From assembly GCF_000826105.1 (NCBI RefSeq), contig NZ_CCYK01000007.1:1736001-1800000 (forward strand): a DNA stretch of 64,000 nt. The letters are read 5' to 3'. Below are positions 26,801 through 35,559 of the stretch, in pieces. The notes beneath the pieces are model-generated. The model ran no database searches and had not been told where the DNA came from. It worked only from the letters and a program-made list of their open reading frames with translations. The position numbers were made by a program, and so were the translations under genes. The DNA comes from Pseudomonas massiliensis (lineage in GTDB: Bacteria; Pseudomonadota; Gammaproteobacteria; Pseudomonadales; Pseudomonadaceae). The stretch's first letter is position 1; each line of letters starts with the position of its first letter.

Positions 26801-28941
26801 CGGCGCTTCGTGGCCTGTATCCAGACGTTTCCCAAGTGGAGTTGCTGGAAATTCGTGCTTCGCTCGGTGATGGCGAGGCGGCGACTACGGCTTTGGCTCG
26901 ACTCAATGCGGACCTCGCCAGGTTGCGCCTGGACCTGGATACCTGGGTAAACCGGGCCCTGGATTCCGCTTCGGAGCAGGCCGATATCGAGAGAGAGCAC
27001 AGAAGCGCCATCGCGCGGGAAATCACGCGAGCCTGGCAACGACGCGAGAGCACCTATGCCATGGGCTGGCCGGGCTATGGCCTGAACCTGCGCAACTGGC
27101 CCGTCAGTGAGCTGCCCACCTTGAGTGTCAGGCTCGACCACGTGCACCGTCTTGCCTTGGTCAACCTTCACCTGAGCGAGGTCAGTGACGCGTTCCTCGC
27201 CAGCTTCCCCAATGTGCAGTGGCTGGACCTGAGTTTCAACGAACTCACACGCTTGCCCAGCAACATAGGTCAGTTCTCCCAGCTAAGGCGGCTCACTCTC
27301 GATGCCACGGGGCGTAGCGCCATGAGCGAGATCCTCGATGCTGTCGCGCCCGTGGCGTCCGGCCTTGAGCACCTTGAAGCGGCGGGCAATAGCTTGAGCC
27401 TCACTGTGGAAGACATTCAGCGGCTCGGGCAACTGCCGCGCCTGCGAACATTGGCACTCGATTACAACCTCATCACTCTGGATGAGGCTACCGCCAGCGC
27501 TTTCAATCAGTTGACGGCGCTGGAGGAACTCAACCTCAGCGGCAACCCGCTGCAACGGGCGCCCCAGCTGAGTCAGATGCAGGGCCTGGTCCGCCTGGAC
27601 ATGAGCAGCGCCGGGATCGCCGAGTTTCCACCCGGGCTCATCGACTTGATGAATCGCGAACCGCCGAGAATATTGGAAATCGATTTATCGTCCAATTCGC
27701 TGACTCACTTGCCAGACCTCTCCGAAACCCGGTTCGTCCACGTCGCTCGCCAGGCGCTGGACGATATCGAGTCTCCGCACTACGGCAGTGGGATCAATCT
27801 GGACGGCAATCCGCTGGACGAAGAAAGCCGCGACATGCTGCGTCGGGCCAGCATCGAATTCTTCACCGACCCGTCTTCCGATGAAGATGGCCTGGGCGCG
27901 CACCCGGACGAATGGCTCACCGGGTGTCCTGAAGCACTGGCGGCTTCGATCCGTGCCGAGCGCACGGAACAGGAGGCGGCGGAATTCTACGGTTTACTCA
28001 GCCGCATCGTGCACACCGCGGATTACCGTACTGATCCGGTTGCTACTCGCCGACGCGCCTGGACCCTCGTGCAAACCTGGTTGCAGGTAGGCACAGACAG
28101 TACGCCGGGCTTGAGTCAACTGCGCGAACGGCTGTTTTCATTGGCTCAGGATACTCAGGGTACCTGCGGCGACGGGGTAGCTCTTACGCTGGACGATATG
28201 GAGTTCGAGGTCGAGGCCTGGCGCAGGATGATCGATGCCCAGGGTGGCGGCGAGGCACCGATGCGTGCACTGCTGGACTATCAGCGCGGGTTGTGGCGCC
28301 GAGCCCTGGTGGATGAGATCGCCCGGGCCATCGTTCGCGGTCGCATTGCCAGGCATACGGCGCTCGCCAATGGCTTGCCGCCGCCTTCGTTGCATGCAAT
28401 GGACGACATATCGGACGCAGTGCTCGAACAAGGGCTGGATGAGGTAGAGGTACGTTTTCGGCTGTTCCAGCTACTTGAAGGTGGCTTGAATTTGCCGCCC
28501 AGTCGCGGCATGCAATATAACGCGCGCGTGAGTGGCAACACCGCGCATCGAGTAGGCGCAGAGGTCTTGCAGAGGGATACCGACGAGGCTTTCGCGCAGT
28601 GGGTGGCACGCCAGCCTGGCTTCCGACTGTATCTGGAACGCGCATATTCCGCTGAGTTCGAACCTGAGCAGGAAAGGTGGCAGACAGCTGCGGATGCTCT
28701 GTACGACGCGCAGCCCGACGCCTCCCGGCGAATCCCTTCGGCTCTGGAAGGCCTGCGGGAGGCATTGCCGGAATTGAACTGGGACAGCCAGCGGTTGCCG
28801 GCGCTCACCGACCAGCAAACCCGGGTTGCCTATGACTGGGTCAGCCGTCGGCGAGAGGAATCCCTCGACGCCCTGGCATTGCGCCTGACCCGGCAACTAC
28901 TGGGGCTGGATCAGGCCCGGCCGGCGACGCCGGAAACTTAA
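23866..28941 (+). CDS. Giant LRR protein with C-terminal NEL-type E3 ubiquitin ligase domain (putative effector/toxin)
   Basis: Encodes 1691 residues. About residues 15-1060 resemble the DUF6543 'dermonecrotic toxin' region of Pseudomonas NEL proteins; within it lies a hydrophobic stretch at about 386-415. Leucine-rich repeats run from about 1085 to 1315 (for example VQWLDLSFNELTRLPSNIG and LRTLALDYNLITLDE). The last ~350 residues match the IpaH/SspH/SlrP NEL domain, with the catalytic motif CGDGVALTLDDMEFEVEAW, placing the active cysteine at Cys1434 and its Asp at 1436. Such domains transfer ubiquitin to eukaryotic host proteins. A strong AAGGAGGT site precedes the ATG. No secretion genes or chaperone are adjacent; delivery route is unknown. 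Its stop overlaps the convergent DUF934 gene by four bases. Confidence 0.9.
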   Translation: MIETHASPTLPHHAFVISRLPDWLLNASPEQRRELHRLALAADAARQALRQAQESLPSLRQYALALLRSEFAPELSTGIDPERAVLHWVDPAGQRSPSQRSLLEAALLNFHASEAAEAAYAPGSGLFARALATGEPDTAQPLPLTPAAFARRCRELDIGGRYRLQLLEQIPASLPSRAVPVDADPPLCWRVFDAQRKAFMLEAHKALMKGRLRSAGRALLAGWNLVCGPGRPAQACRLELLGFPLAGPLVFQPLDDDQIGPVVAYFPGDLPAPVAEYPNAQALALALGQKLRDPAQVKRFATFVPAARRLEFVERLNDSLKGSHWLAPHLTWTPVPLAEDPFVDCYRVWAQQSLAQAARAAVPTDMLDRRDTLDRYAHWVALGEQLGLTLAMLVGSAIPGVNLIVDGIMLAQGVYSIYEGMQAWRAGDSQAALDYLFGAVENATFLGLGKRPEPSPETRLFAERLLPVVSADGQVRLWRPEPEDYQALDEPPAHVRADEAGRYRHRGRAWVKIEGRFHEVEHDASARHARLTGHRQVGFAPAVQGNGRGGWRLAHEDPLRWSGAGLLRRFDPAYEALPDSVMLQAQRLAGISDGQLRQAHLDHQPAPAPLAHLLRRRMLEGRVDAIVRALRSHRRLGTLEPRFVELLTTAPGWPTDRALLYEYQGTDHRFGSAEDAQPVRLSDQLMEDRNWAQHVLSDLGSVATEGLLGENTSLVPAEPVRQMLGQHWAKAMEEVRDQLIDRWLLESTGTDSARETLRRHFPGLVDEALDALLTGRTAAQHQMLAEGRVPLPIAELAAESLRQMRLTRVCDALAQGRFSPDRERLVFGLWPHLAEGTAAMRIELREGHFAGPLLNSTGSSDLPHWVIVRQGRAYQALDAQGLELSPVGSLEQALFATVPDAYRPEFQVRVGDVDGLRHRLVELALADREALRLQLGMIPDRRPFFRPPSLQANGAVGYELSGRGRSLETPFGAISPILAALRGLYPDVSQVELLEIRASLGDGEAATTALARLNADLARLRLDLDTWVNRALDSASEQADIEREHRSAIAREITRAWQRRESTYAMGWPGYGLNLRNWPVSELPTLSVRLDHVHRLALVNLHLSEVSDAFLASFPNVQWLDLSFNELTRLPSNIGQFSQLRRLTLDATGRSAMSEILDAVAPVASGLEHLEAAGNSLSLTVEDIQRLGQLPRLRTLALDYNLITLDEATASAFNQLTALEELNLSGNPLQRAPQLSQMQGLVRLDMSSAGIAEFPPGLIDLMNREPPRILEIDLSSNSLTHLPDLSETRFVHVARQALDDIESPHYGSGINLDGNPLDEESRDMLRRASIEFFTDPSSDEDGLGAHPDEWLTGCPEALAASIRAERTEQEAAEFYGLLSRIVHTADYRTDPVATRRRAWTLVQTWLQVGTDSTPGLSQLRERLFSLAQDTQGTCGDGVALTLDDMEFEVEAWRRMIDAQGGGEAPMRALLDYQRGLWRRALVDEIARAIVRGRIARHTALANGLPPPSLHAMDDISDAVLEQGLDEVEVRFRLFQLLEGGLNLPPSRGMQYNARVSGNTAHRVGAEVLQRDTDEAFAQWVARQPGFRLYLERAYSAEFEPEQERWQTAADALYDAQPDASRRIPSALEGLREALPELNWDSQRLPALTDQQTRVAYDWVSRRREESLDALALRLTRQLLGLDQARPATPET

Positions 28942-29432
28942 CGGCGGCGGAAAAGGGGGCGCGGCTCGTCGCTCGCCCCCTGGTAGGCTACCGAGAAGTC
29001 CTTCAAGCTTTCCAGTGCTTCATAGGGGTCTTTATCCGCGCGAAGGGCGAAGGCATCGAAACCACAACGGTGCATGTAGAAAAGCTGATCCCTCAATACG
29101 TCGCCAATGGCACGCAATTCCCCCTTGAAACCATAACGGTCGCGTAGCAGGCGCGCGTTGGAATAACTGCGGCCATCGGTGAAAGCCGGAAAGTTGAGCG
29201 CAATGACCCGGAAATGAGCGACGTCATCGCCGATTTCCTCGGCTTCCTCATCGGAATCCAGCCATACGCCCAGGCCGCCGTCCCGAGCCTTCAATGCGTG
29301 ACCGTGATCACGCCATAGCGCCAGGGGCACGATGTAGTCATCACAATTGGTCAGTTCATCGAAGGACGCCTCCTTGGGCAGCAGATGCCAGGTTTCGTCC
29401 ACCACTTCGTTGTTCTTAATGATTCGCTGCAT
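28938..29432 (-). CDS. DUF934 protein, sulfite reductase operon partner
   Basis: Encodes 164 residues of the DUF934 family, always found beside siroheme-dependent sulfite reductase genes. Conserved blocks: DDYIVPLALWRDH, VWLDSDEEAEEIGDD, VIALNFPAFTDGRSYSNARL and RDQLFYMHRCGFDAFALR. The ATG at 29432 lies inside the end of cysI (17-base overlap), so the two are translationally coupled; the longer frame from 29522 only shadows cysI. Role in sulfate assimilation is inferred from this association. Its 3' end overlaps the NEL gene by four bases. Confidence 0.93.
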   Translation of the reverse strand: MQRIIKNNEVVDETWHLLPKEASFDELTNCDDYIVPLALWRDHGHALKARDGGLGVWLDSDEEAEEIGDDVAHFRVIALNFPAFTDGRSYSNARLLRDRYGFKGELRAIGDVLRDQLFYMHRCGFDAFALRADKDPYEALESLKDFSVAYQGASDEPRPLFRRR

Positions 29433-31074
29433 AAACGCGTTCCTTGAAGGGTTCGATGCCGATACGTTGGTAGGTATCGATAAAGCGCTCATCTTCGGTG
29501 CGCTTTTCCACATATACATCAATGAGCCGGGTGATCACGTCAGCCATGTCGTCCTGGGCGAACGATGGGCCGAGGATCTTGCCGACGCTGGCATCGCGAC
29601 TGGCGCTACCGCCCAGTGAGACCTGGTAGAACTCCTCGCCCTTCTTGTCCACACCGAGAATGCCGATGTGGCCAACGTGGTGGTGGCCGCAGGCATTCAT
29701 GCAGCCCGAGATGTTCAGGTCGATCTCCCCGATATCGAAAAGGTAATCCAAGTCGTCGAAGCGACGCTGGATCGACTCGGCGATGGGGATGGACTTGGCA
29801 TTGGCCAGAGAGCAGAAGTCGCCACCCGGACAGCAAATGATGTCAGTGAGCAAGCCGATGTTAGGCGTGGCGAACCCGGCCTCCCGCGCCTCCAGCCAGA
29901 GAGCGTGCAACTTGCTCTGCTCGACGTCCGCCAGGATCACGTTCTGCTCGTGGGAGGTGCGCAGGAAGCCGAAGCTGTAGCGGTCGGCCAGGTCAGCGAT
30001 GATATCGAGCTGCTTGTCCGTCAGGTCGCCGGGCGCGGTACCCGTGGGTTTGAGCGACAAGGTGACCGCGACGTACCCGGGCCGCTTGTGGGCGAACACG
30101 TTGCGCTGGCGCCAGCGGGCGAATCCTGGATGCTCGGCGTCCAGCTGAGCCAGTACCGCCGGAATGTCTTCCAGGGCTTCATAGGCGGGGTCGACGAAGT
30201 GCCTGGCGACGCGTTCGACTTCCGCTTCGGTCAAGGTAGTCGGCCCGCCGCGCAAGTGAGCCATCTCGGCCTCCACTTTCTCGGCGAACACCTCCGGCGT
30301 CAGGGCCTTGACCAGGATCTTGATCCGGGCCTTGTACTTGTTGTCACGGCGGCCGTAGCGGTTGTACACCCGCAAGATCGCATCCAGGTAGCTGATGAGA
30401 TCCTGCCAGGGGAGGAATTCATTGATGAAGGCGCCCACGATGGGCGTGCGCCCGAGGCCGCCGCCGACCAGTACCCGGAAGCCCAGATCGCCGGCTTCAT
30501 TGCGCACCGGCTCCAGGCCGATGTCATGCACCTCGATGGCAGCCCGATCGCTACGGGCACCGTTGACGGCGATCTTGAACTTGCGTGGGAGGTAGGCGAA
30601 CTCGGGATGGAAGGTGGTCCATTGACGCACGATCTCGCACCATGGGCGCGGGTCGACCAGCTCGTCGGCGGCTACGCCGGCGAATTGATCGGTGGTGACA
30701 TTTCGCAGGCAGTTGCCGCTGGTCTGGATGGCGTGCATCTGCACCGTAGCCAGCTCTGCCAGGATATCCGGTACGTCTTCCAGGGCGGGCCAGTTGAACT
30801 GCACGTTCTGACGGGTACTGATGTGTGCGTAGCCCTTGTCATAGTCTCGCGCGATCTTGGCCAGCATTCGGGCCTGACGGGAACTCAACTGGCCGTAAGG
30901 TACCGCTACGCGGAGCATGGGGGCGAAGCGCTGGATGTACAGACCGTTCTGCAGACGCAGCGGCCGGAATTCTTCCTCGCTCAGCTCGCCAGCCAGATAG
31001 CGGCGGGTCTGGTCACGGAACTGCTTGACGCGGTCCTCGATGATCCTTTGATCGTACTCGTCGTAAACGTACAT
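29416..31074 (-). CDS. cysI: Sulfite reductase, siroheme-[4Fe-4S] hemoprotein (nitrite/sulfite reductase family)
   Basis: Encodes 552 residues. The last third carries the siroheme-Fe4S4 ligands: Cys415/Cys421 in CCPGGDFCSLA and Cys458/Cys462 in SGCMNACGHHH. The substrate-side sequence HISTRQNVQFNW and QTSGNCLRNVTTDQ are typical of ferredoxin-type sulfite reductase. It reduces sulfite to sulfide for cysteine synthesis in the cytosol. An AGGA ribosome site precedes the ATG. An AT-rich region upstream (31150-31200) is a likely control site. Family is certain; nitrite reduction cannot be wholly excluded but the DUF934 partner favours sulfite. Confidence 0.95.
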   Translation of the reverse strand: MYVYDEYDQRIIEDRVKQFRDQTRRYLAGELSEEEFRPLRLQNGLYIQRFAPMLRVAVPYGQLSSRQARMLAKIARDYDKGYAHISTRQNVQFNWPALEDVPDILAELATVQMHAIQTSGNCLRNVTTDQFAGVAADELVDPRPWCEIVRQWTTFHPEFAYLPRKFKIAVNGARSDRAAIEVHDIGLEPVRNEAGDLGFRVLVGGGLGRTPIVGAFINEFLPWQDLISYLDAILRVYNRYGRRDNKYKARIKILVKALTPEVFAEKVEAEMAHLRGGPTTLTEAEVERVARHFVDPAYEALEDIPAVLAQLDAEHPGFARWRQRNVFAHKRPGYVAVTLSLKPTGTAPGDLTDKQLDIIADLADRYSFGFLRTSHEQNVILADVEQSKLHALWLEAREAGFATPNIGLLTDIICCPGGDFCSLANAKSIPIAESIQRRFDDLDYLFDIGEIDLNISGCMNACGHHHVGHIGILGVDKKGEEFYQVSLGGSASRDASVGKILGPSFAQDDMADVITRLIDVYVEKRTEDERFIDTYQRIGIEPFKERVYAANH

Positions 31075-31334
31075 AGGTGTCCTGCTTCAGGCTGGTCTGC
31101 GCTCACGGTCGCGCGCTCTAATTTTCAGCCGACGGAAGATACCCCTTTTGCCTTATCCACTGAAGCGAAGTTTTTATATAAGGAAATAACCAAAATCGAT
31201 ATGTGCGGATTTCAGTCCGGGACCGATAGAAGGGCTGGCAGCGCGCTCGGGCATGAGCTTTACTGGTACGAGCGTCCCAGCCAATGGGCCTGCGTGTTCG
31301 CCAAGCCACGCCTACAAAAATAAAGGTTCGCACC

Positions 31335-31451
31335 ATGCGCCATCTATCCGTGAAAACCCGAAAGCCTTCCCGTCACATCGATGCCTGGGCAACCGCCTTC
31401 ATGGTGGTTCTGGTGATTGCCGCACTGGTGTTCTGGACCAATACACACTAA
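31335..31451 (+). CDS. Small single-helix membrane protein (38 residues)
   Basis: Encodes 38 residues: a basic N-terminus (MRHLSVKTRKPSRHIDAW) then a hydrophobic helix of about 16 residues (MVVLVIAALVFW) and a short tail. AAGG is placed nine bases before the ATG. It is divergent from cysI. The composition and ribosome site suggest a real small membrane protein, but no homologue is recognised by eye. Confidence 0.6.
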   Translation: MRHLSVKTRKPSRHIDAWATAFMVVLVIAALVFWTNTH

Positions 31452-31673
31452 GTACTTTGGTTGAGGTTTTGCCTTTAAGTCATTGTTTCTAAATGATTTA
31501 TGGATCAAACCTGCTGCGAAGCGGGCGCATCAAAGCTGTCGTCGAGCCTTCTCGATAGCGGACGCTCGAGCCTTGGCCTCCTGGATCGTCTTCCATACAA
31601 GCGTCCAGGGCCTGGCAATCTCTAAACAGGGTTAGACTACGAATCCAAACCATTGAAAATCAAAGGTAATTAC

Positions 31674-34600
31674 CTAGATCTCGTAGCCTAGGTTGGGCGA
31701 AAGCCAGCGCTCGCTCACGCTGTGTTCCTGGCCCTTACGCTCGGAGTAGCTGGTTACCTGGTCCCTGTCGATCTTGCCAACAGCGAAATATTGTGCTTGC
31801 GGATGCGCGAAATACCAACCGCTCACGGCCGCGGTCGGGAACATCGCATAGTGCTCCGTCAGGGTCACCCCGCTAGTACCTTCCGGGTCCAGCAGGCTGA
31901 ACAGGGTGCCCTTTTCGGTATGGTCCGGGCAGGCTGGATAGCCTGGCGCCGGTCGGATGCCACGATACTGCTCGCGGATCAGGTCTTCGTTATCCAGGGA
32001 TTCCTCAGGGGCGTAGCCCCAATAGGTAGTGCGCACCTGCTGGTGCAGCCATTCGGCGCAGGCTTCAGCCAGGCGGTCGGCAAGGGCCTTGACCATGATC
32101 GAGTTATAGTCGTCGCCAGCATCCTGATAAGCCTTGGCCACTTCCTCGGCGCCGATGCCCGCAGTGGTAATGAAGCCGCCGATATAGTCGGTGACGCCGC
32201 TGGCCTTGGGCGCCACGAAATCTGCCAGACTCAGGTTCGGTTTGCCGTCGGGCTTGATCGTCTGTTGACGCAGGTGGTGCAGGCGAGCCAGGGGCTGACC
32301 ATCATTCCCATACACTTCGATGTCATCGTCGGCGACCTGATTGGCCGGCCAGAACCCGAACACGGCCCTGGCCTTGATCAGTTTTTCGTCGATCAGCTTG
32401 CGCAGCATGACCTGGGCATCGCTGAACAGTGCCGTGGCCGCTTCCCCCACCACTTCGTCGGTCAGGATCCGGGGGTACTTGCCAGCCAGGTCCCAGGCAA
32501 TGAAGAAAGGCGTCCAGTCAATGAAGTCGGCCAGCACATTCAGGTCGATATCTTCCAGCACCCGCACTCCGGTGAAGCTCGGCTCGGCCGGTTCGAAATG
32601 CCAGGTGGGCTTGGCCGCCACCGCCTGGGCGTAGGTCAGGCGTTCGCTGCGGCTGCCTCGCGCGGCCGTACGCTCCCGCACCTCGGCATAGTCCTGACGG
32701 GTGCGCTCGACGAAACCTGGCTTGAGCTCCCTGGACAGCAGTTGGGTGGCTACGCCGACGGCGCGAGAGGCATCGGTCACATAGATCACTGCGTCGTTGC
32801 TATAGCGCGGCTCGATTTTCACGGCAGTATGTGCCTTGGAGGTGGTCGCGCCACCGATCATCAGGGGCAAGTGAAAATCCTGGCGCTGCATTTCCCTCGC
32901 AACATGGACCATTTCATCCAGAGAAGGGGTGATCAGGCCGGACAAGCCGATGATGTCGCATTTCTCTTCGCGGGCAACCTGCAGGATTCGCTCCGCCGGA
33001 ACCATCACGCCCAGGTCGACGATGTCATAGCCGTTGCAGCCTAGTACCACGCCGACGATATTCTTGCCGATGTCGTGCACGTCGCCCTTGACGGTAGCCA
33101 TGAGGATCTTGCCCTTGGCTTCCGGCTTGTCACCTTTTTCCGCTTCGATGAAGGGAATCAGATGGGCCACGGCCTGCTTCATCACCCGGGCGGACTTGAC
33201 GACCTGGGGCAGGAACATCTTGCCGGCACCGAAGAGGTCACCTACCACGTTCATTCCTGCCATCAGTGGCCCCTCGATGACCTCGATCGGCCGGGCGAAG
33301 CCCTGCCGGGACAGCTCGGTGTCCTCGACGATGTAGGTGGTGATCCCCTTGACCAGCGCATGCTCGAGGCGCTTGTTCACATCCCAGCCACGCCATTCCT
33401 CGGTTTCGGCCTCCTTGGCGGCGCCATCGCCACGGTATTGGTCCGCGATGGCCAGCAGGGCCTCGGTGGCTTCGGCGCTACGGTTCAGGACCACATCCTC
33501 GACGCGGTCGCGCAGCGTGGCCGGAATTTCGTCGTAGATTTCCAGTTGCCCGGCATTGACGATGCCCATGGTCAGGCCATTGCGGATGGCGTGGAGCAGG
33601 AAGACCGAGTGGATGGCTTCACGTACCGGGTTATTGCCCCGGAAGGAAAAGGAAACGTTGGATACCCCGCCCGACGTCAGCGCATAGGGCAGGTTGTCAC
33701 GGATCCAGGCGCAGGCCCGGATGAAATCCACTGCGTAGTTGTTGTGCTCTTCGATGCCGGTTGCCACGGCGAAGATGTTCGGGTCGAAGATGATGTCTTC
33801 CGCCGGGAAGCCGACCTGGTTCACCAGGATGTCGTAAGAGCGAGCGCAGATCTCGATCTTGCGCTGCTCCGTGTCGGCCTGGCCCTGCTCGTCGAAGGCC
33901 ATGACCACGATGGCGGCGCCGTAGCGCTTGCACAGGCGGGCATGGTGGATGAAGGCGTCCACGCCTTCCTTCATGCTGATGGAGTTGACGATGCCCTTGC
34001 CCTGGATGCACTTGAGCCCCGCCTCGATCACCTCCCACTTGGAGGAGTCGATCATGATCGGCACTCGGGAAATGTCCGGCTCGCCCGCGATCAGGTTGAG
34101 GAAGGTGACCATGGCCTTGCGGGAGTCGAGCATCCCCTCGTCCATGTTGATGTCGATCACCTGAGCGCCGGCCTCGACCTGCTGCAGCGCGACTTCCAGG
34201 GCTTCAGTGTAGTTTTCTTCACGGATCAACCGGGCGAAGCGGGCCGAGCCGGTAATGTTGGTGCGTTCGCCTACGTTCACGAACAGCGACTGCCGGTCTA
34301 TCGTGAACGGCTCCAGGCCGGACAGCCGGCACGCCTTGGAAATCGCCGGGATAGGCCGCGGCGGGTAGGGCGCCACAGCCTTGGCGATGGCCGCGATATG
34401 CGCCGGCGTGGTACCGCAGCAGCCCCCTACGATGTTCAGGAAGCCGCTGCGGGCGAATTCCTCTACCGTCTCGGCCATCTGCTCGGGGCTTTCGTCGTAT
34501 TCACCGAAGGCGTTGGGCAGACCCGCGTTGGGGTGGGCCGATACATGGGTATCGGCCTTGGTCGCCAGCTCCTCGAGATAAGGGCGCAGTTCCTTTGCCC

Positions 34601-35357
34601 CCAGCGCGCAGTTCAAGCCCACGGACACCGGGTTGGCATGGCGCACCGAGTTCCAGAAGGCTTCGGTGGTCTGGCCGGACAGGGTGCGTCCTGAGGCATC
34701 GGTAATGGTGCCGGAAATCATGATCGGCAGGGTAGAGCCCAATTCATCGAAGACGCCCTGCACCGCGAAGATGGCAGCCTTGGCGTTCAAGGTGTCGAAG
34801 ATGGTTTCGATCAGGATCAGGTCAGCGCCGCCCTCGATCAGGGCGCGTGTGGCCTCGGTGTAATTTTCCACCAGTTCGTCGAAGGTGACGTTGCGATAGC
34901 CAGGGTTGTTCACGTCTGGCGACAGGGAACAGGTGCGGCTGGTCGGCCCCAGCACGCCGGCCACGAAGCGTGGGCGGTCCGGAGTCTGCAGGGTCTTGGC
35001 ATCGGCCACTCGGCGGGCGACCCGAGCGCCTTCCAGGTTCAGTTCGTAGACCAGATGCTCCATGCCGTAATCGGCTTGGGATACCCGGGTTGCATTGAAG
35101 GTGTTCGTTTCCAGGATATCCGCGCCGGCATCGAGGTAGGCTGCTTCGATCTCAGCGATCACATCCGGCCGGCTCAGCAGCAAGAGATCATTGTTGCCTT
35201 TCACGTCGCTGGGCCAGTCGGCGAAACGCTCGCCCCGATAGTCATTTTCCTCGAGCTTGTAGCTCTGGATCATTGTGCCCATTCCGCCGTCGAGGATCAG
35301 GATGCGCGAAGCGAGGGCTTCTTTTAGGGCGGTCTGGCGAGCGAGGCGGTCGGTCAT
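31674..35357 (-). CDS. metH: Cobalamin-dependent methionine synthase
   Basis: Encodes 1227 residues, full length. Domains in order: homocysteine-binding barrel (about 1-330, zinc ligands GLNCALG near 250 and Cys313/Cys314 in GGCCGTTP), pterin-binding barrel (about 350-620), cobalamin cap and binding domain (about 650-890, axial His761 in GDVHDIGKNIVG) and the AdoMet reactivation domain (about 900-1227). It makes methionine from homocysteine and methyl-tetrahydrofolate and is one of the B12 users in the window. The ATG at 35357 opens with MTDRLARQ; the frame is open further upstream without support. No B12 riboswitch is visible in its leader. Confidence 0.97.
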   Translation of the reverse strand: MTDRLARQTALKEALASRILILDGGMGTMIQSYKLEENDYRGERFADWPSDVKGNNDLLLLSRPDVIAEIEAAYLDAGADILETNTFNATRVSQADYGMEHLVYELNLEGARVARRVADAKTLQTPDRPRFVAGVLGPTSRTCSLSPDVNNPGYRNVTFDELVENYTEATRALIEGGADLILIETIFDTLNAKAAIFAVQGVFDELGSTLPIMISGTITDASGRTLSGQTTEAFWNSVRHANPVSVGLNCALGAKELRPYLEELATKADTHVSAHPNAGLPNAFGEYDESPEQMAETVEEFARSGFLNIVGGCCGTTPAHIAAIAKAVAPYPPRPIPAISKACRLSGLEPFTIDRQSLFVNVGERTNITGSARFARLIREENYTEALEVALQQVEAGAQVIDINMDEGMLDSRKAMVTFLNLIAGEPDISRVPIMIDSSKWEVIEAGLKCIQGKGIVNSISMKEGVDAFIHHARLCKRYGAAIVVMAFDEQGQADTEQRKIEICARSYDILVNQVGFPAEDIIFDPNIFAVATGIEEHNNYAVDFIRACAWIRDNLPYALTSGGVSNVSFSFRGNNPVREAIHSVFLLHAIRNGLTMGIVNAGQLEIYDEIPATLRDRVEDVVLNRSAEATEALLAIADQYRGDGAAKEAETEEWRGWDVNKRLEHALVKGITTYIVEDTELSRQGFARPIEVIEGPLMAGMNVVGDLFGAGKMFLPQVVKSARVMKQAVAHLIPFIEAEKGDKPEAKGKILMATVKGDVHDIGKNIVGVVLGCNGYDIVDLGVMVPAERILQVAREEKCDIIGLSGLITPSLDEMVHVAREMQRQDFHLPLMIGGATTSKAHTAVKIEPRYSNDAVIYVTDASRAVGVATQLLSRELKPGFVERTRQDYAEVRERTAARGSRSERLTYAQAVAAKPTWHFEPAEPSFTGVRVLEDIDLNVLADFIDWTPFFIAWDLAGKYPRILTDEVVGEAATALFSDAQVMLRKLIDEKLIKARAVFGFWPANQVADDDIEVYGNDGQPLARLHHLRQQTIKPDGKPNLSLADFVAPKASGVTDYIGGFITTAGIGAEEVAKAYQDAGDDYNSIMVKALADRLAEACAEWLHQQVRTTYWGYAPEESLDNEDLIREQYRGIRPAPGYPACPDHTEKGTLFSLLDPEGTSGVTLTEHYAMFPTAAVSGWYFAHPQAQYFAVGKIDRDQVTSYSERKGQEHSVSERWLSPNLGYEI

Positions 35358-35559
35358 GGAAGGGCACTCTGGTGCGGCTGCGAAAGCCGAGGATGATAGC
35401 AAAGCTGAACGGGTTTATACCCCGCCGAGGCTTTGCATGAATCTGGCTCATGTTGGCGGCTGGGCGGCATTGTCATGAAACATAACTTTGGAAGGCCGGT
35501 CCCACTTATGAGTTCGTGCTCATGGGCACGGTAGTGACAGCGTAATGCGGGAACCTTGA

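Noticed and set aside
29668..31323. 551-residue plus-strand open frame
   Set aside because: Fully antisense to cysI, which has all cofactor ligands in frame.
33075..34694. 539-residue plus-strand open frame
   Set aside because: Antisense to metH; no recognisable domain.
35358..35559. B12 riboswitch before metH
   Set aside because: None of the conserved blocks (GGGAA, GCCCCCGC, B12 box) appear in the metH leader.
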